In this document: positions 21,641-31,560 of the stretch, one piece after another
How the letters are laid out: the number at the start of each line of letters is the position of its first letter
Position numbering within the stretch: position 1 is the stretch's first letter
Assembly (NCBI GenBank): GCA_008828725.1
Contig: MEHQ01004095.1
Span: 1-64,000 of the forward strand
Reading direction: 5' to 3'
Origin: Saccharina japonica
Taxonomy: Eukaryota; Sar; Phaeophyceae; Laminariales; Laminariaceae
DNA length: 64,000 nucleotides
Notes under the pieces: generated by a model
What the model was told of the DNA's origin: nothing
Database searches by the model: none
What the model saw: the letters and a program-made list of their open reading frames with translations, nothing else
Program-made: the position numbers and the translations under genes

Positions 21641-23985
21641 CCCTTCCTCTTCTTCTCCTCTCGTGGCGTGTTGTTTCTCTCGAGCAACATCTGCTCCGCT
21701 TCGTGTTTTTCCAAGTTATGCTGTTGCTGCTTGTTTGCTTTTTGCTTGTTTGTTGTCGCGACCGTTTTTCCTTTCTCTTTTCCCGTTGTCCCTTGAGGTA
21801 GGGAGGCGATGGTAGCGGGATGGACGCCGGTACCACCAAATTATTGTAAGGGGGCAACAGAAGGAGGCGACAAACCACGTGGCAAAGTTTCGAGGTGCAT
21901 TCCGAACCCACGCTAGCTGCTGCATCGGTTCGTGTTCGTGGTATGCTTTGCTTTGCTTTCTCTTTCTGGTTGTCTACCCCCCCCAAAAAAACGGGGTACT
22001 TTCCCCTTATTTTTCCTCCTTGCGTGTCAATTTTGGCTCATGCTTGGAGTTTTAGTCTTGCGTTGTTGTTGTTGTTGGGTTTCTTTTAAATAAATGCTTT
22101 CTGAGTTATTCGGATAAAAAATGCTGGAACTAAAATTGTCTCAATCCCGGGTCCATCTGGACTGGGTCGCTTACTGCACTGCTGTACTATTTTGCGCTGC
22201 GATCGACCAATCAATGTAAGCATTGAATTGGGTGAGGCATCCTGCCGCTGTCGGTCGTCCCACCCATACTTAGTTGCGTTTTTAAATTACCACTGACCAC
22301 CGGCCTGCTGGCAAGTTGTCTCACGCAAACTTACTATACGTCAGGAGTTCTTCACGCAAACAGAGGAATCTGACTCCAAAATTGGCGATAGCGGCAACTC
22401 GAGCGTGGCCGTGTAGTCCTTGTTGGGTTGCCTCTTGCAGTCCCGACCCGGGCGTTCGTGCTAGACCCAGTGCATGCAGTACTTCGCTGCTTTCTCCGAC
22501 TTCCACCCCGCCCCCCCGATCTTCATGACTTATTTCGTCCTACCGCCATACCTGCCAGCGACTTGCTCAAAGAGCCCCCCACCCGAAAGGGGTTCGTTCA
22601 TAGATATTGAAACGATCTGACAGTCCCGCCGCGCGCAGCTACTCGTACCCCTTCAGAGTGACGGTCATGCGGGGAGCGGACACGACAACTGGCCCCTGGC
22701 GCCCCGTCCGTGACGACTAGTACAGGGAATAGGCGACCCATGGCTATATCTCAACTGGGCGGCGGATATAGACTCCGTGGCCCCACGAAACGCGCAGGAT
22801 ATGTTGGCTTCCCTTGCCTATCCATACGGCCACTATACGGCCACTGCCCCTCCTTACCGCTTCATACAGCGTCTTACCAATATTTTTATGTCAGCCTTGC
22901 CGTGTGCAGAACGGCTGTGGAGCAGCACGTAATATAGCGCATACATCTCTTTTGCTTTTGACACGACGAAGCAGTAACCCCCCCCCCCCCCCCAGAAAGA
23001 CCCGCCCCCCCGCGCCAAACGGGTCCAAATCTGCAATGACGACCCCCCCACGCGGCGGAGGATGCATCCGTCGCTCCGTTGGCGAGGGCGGCGTTGGGGT
23101 GCCGGGCCTTCTGACGCGTGCCTTTGGGCAAGGAAAATGTGATACCGACCCACTGGATACACCCGCCTTGAAGATTTACGTGCGCTTCTTGCAACGAGTC
23201 GATTCTGCGCGTCCCCGACTTCTCCAAGATCAACAGCGTCGTGAAATTTGGCATGTGTCTGCAACGACGCCGGACGTACGGCAACTGTCACGCTCAACCG
23301 TTTTCCGGCAATGCGTTCGAGGGTGAGAACTTTTACATGATAGTCGTCCCGCTTCGAGGGTTGTGTGCAGCAGGGAGTGTAGTGTGTCCAACTAACCCTC
23401 TGGGGGGTATCATAACTTGACAGTGTTCGAGTCGCACGGCTTCCCCAAGCGCTGTTGCATCTTGTCAGTCGCAGATCACGCTTCTCTACCGCCAGAAAGT
23501 GTCCGCACATTGATGGCGCAGCGAGCATTTCGACGTGGATGGCCTTCGCGACGGCCAGCCACTACTCACTCGCAAGCTTTCCATGCGTGCTCTGAGAAGT
23601 CGCCAGCGAAGCTACATAGCAAGAGTCGGGCCCTAGGTTTGTCCTGCCTCGCTTCTTAACATAATATTACCCCTTTATAGCAATCGATTCCTGATTCTAT
23701 CTCAAATGAGCTATCATGCTCCACATCCGTTTATAGCTAAATGTAGCCAATAATGCCACCAAGCTATAAAAATAGCAGTCACAAACGAATGTTAGGTGTA
23801 GTTTGCCGTGTCGGCTAGGGTTCCGGTTTTTGCTCAATCGGTCATTGTTTTGTGCTGTCTAATTGGTTCTGCTCATTCCCTTCTGGTTCCTTGCCAGGTA
23901 CTACATTGTTGTTGGACACCTTCTCACGGTGGTTGCGATCGAGCGTGCGGTACGTATCCGTCCATCTTCTTCCGCGCCGCGCGAT
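21641..23985. other. No recognisable gene
   Basis: T-rich then GC-rich DNA. A 224-codon minus frame (22854-23528) overlaps plus frames of similar length and resembles nothing known to me. With the material to 28.5 kb it gives the impression of decayed coding DNA, but no family can be named here. Confidence 0.4.
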
Positions 23986-23989
23986 CAAT

Positions 23990-24290
23990 GAAACAACCAT
24001 CAAAGCCCCTAAATCTCCATGAGAGCCCTTCAATCTCCATGGAAGCCCCTAAACCTTCCCGGAAGCACCATCGGGGACCATGAAAGCACCATCAAGGCAC
24101 CATGAAAGTGCATACACCTCCATGAAAAACCACCAGGAAAGCACGCTAAAGCGCACGAAAGCACCACGAGAGACCCATGAAAGCGCATACACCTCCATGA
24201 AAGCAGCATGAAAGCCCATGATTACACCATGAAAGCCCTGTGGAAGCCGATGAAAGCACCATGAGGGCACCAAGAAAGCTCGTGCCATGC
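23990..24290. repeat. Degenerate minisatellite of CCATGAAAGCACC type
   Basis: About 20 imperfect units of 11-15 bp with the core CATGAAAGC, some fused into a 30-bp super-unit (GCATACACCTCCATGAAA occurs twice). On the minus strand this reads as repeated F-H/M-G-A-F-M patterns with no sign of selection. Confidence 0.8.
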
Positions 24291-24917
24291 TCGCTGGAGC
24301 GGGCAATGCAGACGCCGTGCTCGTTGCCGTTGGAGGTGGGGGGGGGTGAAGATCCCGCACCCTCTGGGGCTGCGACCGCCCGAGCTGAGACAACTTTCAT
24401 GCCCACGCTACGGTAGGGTTTGAGACTCTTGATTTTCTGAGGCCCCTCACTTGAGGAGCTGTGTATACCCTACCAGGTACCAGGTACGTCGTAATCTCAC
24501 CCAACAACCGCCTTTGAGAAAAACTGTAAGCTAAAAGCCCGATGCTCAGCTTCATATGGGCTAGGTGGTCGACGAAAATAATACGGTACACTTACACGTC
24601 GGGTGCAAAATACATCGGGTATTTTGAAAGTTGTAATGACTCGTACTGCAAGGGTTGAGGCAATGGTTGATGCAAGGGTTGAGGATCTCCGTCAGTGGCA
24701 AAATGCTTGAGCTCAAAAAGTGTCAGCAGTAGCCGAAGCACGGACGGCTCTACCACCTACTTTATTTACAACTCATCTTTAACCCAGTCGGGATGGGAAG
24801 GGATGGACCCCACCGTTCTCCAGGGCTACTTCAATGGTGTCACCGACACAAAGCTAGCGTGCAAGGCCGTAGCAGCGGTCGGCACGGTGCGGTGCAAGGT
24901 TAAAAAAGACGGGTTCG

Positions 24918-25822
24918 TGTTCATGCCGGGGTGGCCACGGTCACGGCTGCCACCGCCTCCAACTTAAAGAGTACGGAGATCGTGGGCCGCCACGTCCACG
25001 CCCCTGGGGAGCAACTTGCTGCGGTCAAGTGAGCGGCCAGTGCGACATAGGCGAACAGCTTTAAGAGCAGCGCAAAACGCCGGCCGTTACCCTCTTCTCT
25101 AACATGGCAATGACGGCGCTCGAAGCGGCGGTCCACCGGCTAGTTTTCTTCCGTGTCATCCGACCTTGAAACGGCGCATCACTGGCGATCTTTTCTGATC
25201 CTGGCACGCAAGCACGTGGCACGCACCATATACGTGTTACGCGTCCACGCATTTTGCAGACACGAGCCCAAACAGGTGCCCCGTAGGGACTATTTCGTAC
25301 CAGTTGACCGACCGACGGCGGTACGTTTGAGCTTCCCGTTCCACCGATAGCACCATCGAGAAATGAAACAAGTTCTCTAGGTCGACTTCCACGTCCCTGA
25401 CGCATGTGTCGGCCCATCACCGCTGAGTAGCGACGAGCATCGCCCTCTCGTCCTCCGCGAAGAAGGCTGTACCAAGGACGTGGGTTATTCGCCGCCCACT
25501 AACAACGAACATTGTGCTCTTAGTCTTTGCGAAGACGGCCGCATTTTTTTCACCCTAGGTTCAATGCCGGAATCAGGTGGCGTTCTTGTTCATGCCGGGG
25601 TGGCCACGGTCACGGCTGTAACCGCTTCCAACTTCAGGAGTACGGAGATCGCGGGCCGCCATGTCCACGACCTTGGGAAGCAGCTTGCTGCGGCCAAGTG
25701 AGCGGCCGCTGCGACATAGTCGAACAGCTTTTAAGACCAGCGCAAAGCGCCGGCTGTTACCCTCATCTCCAACATGGCAATGGCGGTGCTCGAAGCTGCG
25801 GTCCACCGGATAGTTTCCTTCG
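24918..25822 (+). repeat. Diverged direct repeat (24918-25150 and 25588-25822)
   Basis: A 230-bp block starting GTTCATGCCGGGGTGGCCAC occurs twice, 670 bp apart, with roughly 13% difference. Differences concentrate at third positions of one plus frame (V-H-A-G-V-A-T-V-T-A), hinting that it once encoded a duplicated protein module. No intact gene remains and no family was recognised. Confidence 0.7.
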
Positions 25823-26739
25823 GCGCGTCTGGTCCCCGCGAAGACACCACTGACCGTAGCGCATGTGTGTGCGTCTTCTAATACCTCGTTTTATAGGGCT
25901 TCCACCACTCCTAGGCATGACTCCCAGGATGCGAGAACTTCCCGGGGGTGCGGGAATGGCAAAGCAGGACTATCGAGTTAGGATTTCTCCGCTCGGGATC
26001 CTCACGCAAGACCTGCCCTCTCCGCAGTATCGACGAAGAAGGCATGAGTTTAGTCAAATTCGACATTCCTCCAGACCAGCGCGGGGCGAGTGTTTTTTTG
26101 TCAACCCCCGACGCCCTGCCGGCGGTCAATGAGCCGGTGGCGAGCGGGTTCAACATATGCTATCTATGCCCTTGGACCTTTAAAGTTAAATCGTACCCCC
26201 TGTTCCCTGAACGAGTCACAACTAAGTGATCTGAGAGAAAAGATCCCGCCCGCCACCCAGGCAGTGCTGGCAACACCATTTTTTGTGATACACCAACAAC
26301 TCCCTCCGTACAATCGGCCAGGACTTCCTTTCCCGCTCCCGTAGTCCTCCGGGAATTGCAGGGATAGTCGGTTCAGGCGAAGGCGCATCACGCCCCCCCC
26401 CCCGAAGAATGGACTTCGGCGAGGAGGGGCTAAAAGCTGGCTGGGATCGGTCTTCCCGCAGAGGGAGATGGACGCCCATTTTCTTGTCCGGGGGTGTGGA
26501 TTATTCACCCCCCATGCCTGCTCGCGTGACAGTTGACACCGCCGCATTCAACGCCACTCACGAGTATTGCAAGATTGCGAGACATTGTGGTCATTTGGCG
26601 CCCTCCACATCGTTTCTTGTAAAAACACTTTGTTCCCTGTTTCACGGTCAAAGACACCATCGTATTCTTGCGAAATATTTGCCGCGGAAATGAAGCCGGC
26701 TGCTCGTCTCTTCCGCGATCACCACACTCTATAACACAT

Positions 26740-28530
26740 CACGCGTGTACGGTCCTTGCCTTCACAAAAAAACATGGACGAGACGTCCGTACTTTCGATG
26801 CCACCGTGCGGGAACGCGAATGGAAAAATATCGTGCTCGCCGGCTCCTGCGCCAAACCAAACTCCTGTTGTGCGATTGCATCTCCTGGATTCTGGGACCA
26901 GAAATTTCGTGGAGGCTGGCCCTTACGATCTTATGCTGGGAACCGGCTATGTACAGGGTTAATGACCCGTCTGTACAACCCGCCCTTGGGTGCGGGTTTG
27001 GTGTTTCTGGGTAAGGCTTTGCAAACCGTGCGACGTATCTTCCGCGATCACGTGCCACCCTCCGCGTGCCATCAACACATGTCTCCTCGTCAGGTCACCT
27101 ACGAGCCTTCACAGATACCAGGTATCATATAATTTCGAAGTGGAGCCTTCCACACATGCAGCCACCGAGCCGAAGTGACAAGTTAGCGACCACCCCTTCC
27201 TCAGGTTGTCCCGACTTCTTGCCGAATGTTCCACCAGACCACGGTGGCGATGTTGTCCTTGTTGTGACATCGGCAGCCCATCACTCTGGCCAGCACATGT
27301 CCACGCTTTCTGAGCAACGACCTTGTCTCGAGACTGGCGTAGCGACGACGGACGACTGTTCATTTTACCACCAGTATCAACATTCACAGCGGCCGCGCCG
27401 CTGGCTAGTTCGGCCGCGCCACCCTGTTTGATACGGACTCGCCACAGATTTCCATCAAGAGCTGTAAGATCGGCCTCTGCCGTAGGTGAATGTCGACCCC
27501 CGCTAACGGCGTGGGGTGGTTTTCGCAAATCCCCGCCCCTCCAGAGTTATACTGCAGCTTGGTTAAGCGTTCAGTTCTTCCACAACACTCGGTCGACAGT
27601 ATCTCTCGTAATATAAATGTACGTCGTTCCTTCCGAGGCTATGGAACACGCCATGCTTCTCGGATGCGATAGCTCGACGCGTTTCGGCGACCGCTCCTAC
27701 CGTACGCTGGCTCCTGCCCCGGGCGATAATCGAGTCTCAGGAGAGATCACGCTATCGCACACAGAGCAACATGGAGCCGCATTGTTGGTTTCCCATTCTT
27801 CGGACCCCGCTGGAGGATTACGTCTCCTCTATGCGGGTGATACCGATATTTCGCTTTCACACGACCAACCAACTCGCTGCAGTCGCTTTGGTTCGAAGCA
27901 GGCGTGCTCCGGCCCTGGCCGGTTACTACCTCGTCGACTAGTGCCAGTTCATACCGTTGGCCGTCGCCGCGGAGTTAGAACCGGTAGATTTTCTCTGCGC
28001 TTCCGTATGCTCTCTGCTCAGGCGTGCTTGTCGAGGCTTTCCTGCTCGATACTCGATTTTCCACCTCACTCTCCTGCGACGCTTGGGGCGCGCCGGCTTT
28101 CCTCCCCTGGCTTTCGGTAACAGTCGAAGAATACGCAATCGACGCGATTGGTACCTGTAGCTACAGTACGTCGGTAACGTTGACGAACCACCCTGGAACA
28201 GTATGGCTCCTTTGTGGCATGACCAACGACTCGAAGAGACGAATGGGCGCGCAAACATCTGTGATCTGTGGAAGGCATCGTGTCGTTGTGCGCCATTTTC
28301 TGATGGACCAAATAAACGAGGACGAGCAGAGAAAATTGGTCGACCGGTCCGTACGTGCATTTTATCGTGCCGAAGGAAGTTCCAGTGTGATATATGGCAA
28401 AACGGATACGGGACAACAACCTCTCTCCTCCTCGAAGTGACAACAGGAATTCCTCTCCCCGTAGAAGTACCCCCTGGAATATTGAATATGGCAAGGGCAG
28501 TGCCAACGGGAACATCGGTTTTCTCGCTCG
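26740..28530 (+). mobile_element. Probable decayed retroelement fossil
   Basis: Two plus-strand stretches resemble parts of retrotransposon polyproteins: LLDSGTRNFVEAG near 26870-26910 is like a retropepsin active-site region, and LLGCDSSTRFGDRSYRTLAP near 27650-27715 is like the protease-proximal part of algal gypsy-type elements. The element is clearly broken with many lesions, lacks recognisable reverse transcriptase and integrase, and no LTRs were found, so it is old. Family assignment is tentative. Neighbouring coding-like DNA from about 22 kb may belong to it. Confidence 0.35.
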
Positions 28531-30078
28531 CTTGCCATTAGAAGGGGGGCGATCGTAGCGACCGAAAACGTTTAACCCCGTCCGGCGAAAAACGCATTGT
28601 TATAATTGTCCTTGCCATCCTCAGCATGATGAGCTTCAACGTTGGTCACTCATAAGCACTCCGAAAGAAGCAAACCACGGGAACAAGAAGAGCCCTCTGC
28701 ACAAAGTCTATTTTCCGGCTTGAGCTCTATCTACTTCATGTTGTTGTCCTCTCACTACTCCTTCCTTCGCAACACGTCCTCTTATTATCTTGTTATAAAT
28801 ATCATGTTGCACCCAAGCTCCATCCCCACGCGATCGATGTGGGTCTGTCACGACTACGGCCATGCATGCAAATTAAGTACCCCCCCCCCCCCCCCCGTGC
28901 TCCTTCTTGCTTCCTCCTCTACGTGTGAAGCATGCTTCTCGGTGGACCCTCTGCCACATGTGTGTCGCCTTTGGTTCGGCTGGTGCCCTCCAGCTTGAGC
29001 GTCGGATAGCCCGATTTTGGCCAACGCGGGCCCTTAATGAGGGTTGAAAACCTCTCTGCTCTGTATGGGGAATTACTGTAGTTGCCTGTTCCTCCCCTCA
29101 CGTCGCCCCCCGAGGCGTCAGCTGGATTTTCCTGCCAACACATGTTCTGGCGATTGCTTCGCCGCTGCCGTGTTTGCAGTGCTCGTTTCACCCTCGTCTA
29201 AATCAACTGGTGTTACCATATACCTGCTATATATACGAGCTGGTCAGGCTGTAAAACTGAAATTCACTTAATCGGAGTTTGCGCAATCGTTTGGCAGTAT
29301 TAGGACCTCCTATTTGGCAGCGATGTTCCTGAGTCTGTAGCGCGTTTTCTCATGTTGGGATTGTTAGAATCCGAGTTATTTTCGTCGAAACATCGCGTAT
29401 CGATTCCCATCCCATCACGTGCGAACATATATCGATACTAAAGTATATATCGTACGAAAGTACAAAAATACGTTTAGCGGCTGGTTCTGATACTTGGTGA
29501 GAGCGTTCCTTAGGGCAAGGGGAAACGACCGATGCCATCACCACCGCTCAATTCGCGCTCGATCAAGAGATATTGCGTACATACGGTCCTCATACAAATT
29601 TAAGATACTACGATGAAAGACACAAACACTGTGTTTCGCAACGCAGTTTTACAAATTTTGACCTGAAACTTTGACACGTGATTTGCAGCGCGTTTATCTA
29701 CGCGTTTAGGCTGGAACCCACAAAAAAAAGTTTTTTTAAAACGTATATTTCGGTCGATTTCTAGGTGGGCATTTCACTCAAACGGTAATAATTTTACCTC
29801 ATCGACTTTTATCATTTTGGGTTCCCGCTTGACCCGTTTTTGTTATACGAGTACGCGTTCCGGGCGCCATGCAAAATTCCACCTCATAAATCGCAAAACT
29901 GCTCTGCGAAAATCCATTTGACTGACGTGACTGCCTCTAAGCCAGACAAGCACGAAGTATTACAGTTACTATAGTATTAATAGTAGACGCACCGGTCGGC
30001 GTTTTCGCTCTTCCCTCCCTGTTAGTCACCTATTAGGGGGGGGCATAGTAAACACTAGTAAATAGAACCAAATGTTGT
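28531..30078. other. Intergenic, no gene seen
   Basis: It holds a poly-C run at 28881-28897 and AT-rich sequence toward 29.9 kb. One TATTAATA lies at 29975. No RNA gene or phase-consistent exons were found. Confidence 0.5.
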
Positions 30079-30187
30079 TATTACGGGGGGCCATAGTTAA
30101 TAGGACCAAATATGGTTAGTAAAAATTGGGATATATATAGGTTTTTGTGTCTATCGGAGGTCCTATTTACTATAATCCCCCGTAATA
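30079..30187. mobile_element. 105-bp MITE with TA target duplication
   Basis: The element 30081-30185 is flanked by TA on both sides. Its ends are TTACGGGGGG and CCCCCGTAA, with 27-bp terminal inverted repeats matching at 23 positions (both end in AATAGGACC). Size, TA duplication and lack of coding fit a Tc1/mariner-type MITE. Incomplete relatives lie at 36550-36600 (TTACGGGAGGACC end) and about 38120-38154 (CCCCCGTAA end), each with TA at the outer edge. Confidence 0.8.
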
Positions 30188-30222
30188 GTAAAAAAAGGAA
30201 AATAGATAGGTTTTAGTCTACA

Positions 30223-30345
30223 CAGTGTGTGTGTGTGTTCTTCACATTAAACCTTCGTTTCTACCCGTCGACATCCAGCACACCCAGTGTCCGTGCCGAT
30301 TCATCATCCTAAAAAGGTACCAGTTCTGTGGTCACATTAGGTCCT
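30223..30345 (+). repeat. R1 repeat head fragment
   Basis: It begins in a GT run (GTGTGTTCTTCACATTAAACC) and runs to GTACCAGTTCTGTGGTCACA, then stops abruptly next to ATTAGGTCCTA. Starting in a GT microsatellite is shared with other copies and may mark the true element end. Confidence 0.75.
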
Positions 30346-31015
30346 ACTAACTATGGTCCAAGGTAATACTATTAATAGGAAATGCGTACGAGGGGGTGTG
30401 TTATCTCGACTAGAGTATTCGTGTGATACGGTACCACGCTGTCCCTGAATTCACTAAATATATTTTTCGTTTGGATTGAACATTAATGTAAAACGGTTCC
30501 TTATATTTAGGGACATAGTGTTTTTTGTTTTGTTTTCAACTAAATTAAGATAAGACACCACATTATACAAGTAGTAATAGTATATAATATTATATGGTAT
30601 TCCGCTAGACTATATAGATACGTACCGCGCACGAGGCGTTGCATGCAAGATGTGTGCCGCATGACATAATATGGTGTTTGTTTGTGTTTTTTAAGTATGC
30701 TGTGCTCGCGCGCCGTCCGATCGTCCCTCTTCTTCCATTATATCGATTGAGATATGCGTAGTCTACAGTAGTACCACCATCCAACAACGTACAGACAGCA
30801 TGCCATACGCGAGCTTCATCATTCACTACTGTTACCCGTCGTGTATAGATACTTTCGCTTATACCTCCCCAAACGTCACACATTTTCTTATCATACAAGT
30901 CGAGGACTCAATAAGAAATTGCGCTACTTTCTAATTAATACCACAGGCACGAGTACACATTTTTTTTTTTTTTTTACCATGGAATGATTTGCGGAAAATT
31001 TCGATGGTCTTTCAT
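30346..31015. other. Intergenic upstream of tRNA-Tyr
   Basis: AT-rich. TATTAATA at 30370 and a T run at 30960-30975. No gene seen. Confidence 0.5.
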
Positions 31016-31103
31016 CTCGACATAGCTCAGCCCGGTAGAGCGACAGACTGTAGTGGTCACCGTGGTTATCTGTTGGTCCTTGGTTCGAATCCGAGTGTCG
31101 AGA
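31016..31103 (+). tRNA. tRNA-Tyr (GUA) with a 14-nt intron
   Basis: The full cloverleaf is visible. The acceptor stem is CTCGACA/TGTCGAG (7 bp) with discriminator A31103, and the D arm has GCTC/GAGC. The anticodon stem is ACAGA/TCTGT with anticodon GTA at 31050-31052. The variable loop is TGGTC and the T arm CTTGG-TTCGAAT-CCGAG. A 14-nt intron (31054-31067) lies one base 3' of the anticodon, the usual place for nuclear tRNA introns; tRNA-Tyr commonly has one in eukaryotes. The C1-G72 pair is the eukaryotic tyrosine identity pair. A run of seven T follows at once as the polymerase III terminator. No CCA is encoded. Confidence 0.95.
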
Positions 31104-31309
31104 TTTTTTTCTCCTGTCCCTGCTTGCGGTCCCGACTGTTGCGCCCATCCCGTATTCACTGCGACGCAAATAATTTAGTAAGCAATCTCAAAACAACAAT
31201 ACACGTGCGGGTGGATGCCCTTCCCCCCCTCTTTTTCGTGTAGGGGACCTGGACCTGCCAGAAAGAAGAAAGTGGTACGAGTAGTATGACACCACCAGTC
31301 GGGAGGAGG

Positions 31310-31560
31310 AGGAAGAAGACGCCCAGATGTGCCCTTGTGGCAAAGCAAAAGAGAGCAGAACTCACATTGTATGATCAAATAAAAATGTACAAGGAGGAAC
31401 CGGATGCGTTGGAGGAGATGAGGACATAGATGAACGTGGTATGGATAAGTGTAGTACACTAGATACTAGCAAAAAAGCGATCGCTATCCTAGGAAATAGA
31501 TGGTGTCCACAAAAGGCGAAACAGGAAAGGTGTGCCCATGCATGCGTGGTCAATGTTCAA
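31310..31560 (+). pseudogene. 3' end of a LINE (non-LTR) reverse transcriptase ORF, decayed
   Basis: The plus strand reads AQMCPCGKAKESRTHIV, then, in a shifted frame, YDQIKMYKEEPDALEEM, then KAIAILGNRW with KAKQE. Cys-x-Cys followed by His is like the zinc knuckle after the reverse transcriptase domain of LINEs. It is broken by at least one stop (TGA after HIV) and frame changes, and lacks the polymerase domain. Identified by pattern only. Confidence 0.45.

Noticed and set aside
22854-23528. 224-codon minus-strand open frame as a gene
   Set aside because: Overlapping plus frames are equally open, composition is GC-driven, there is no splice context and no family resemblance.
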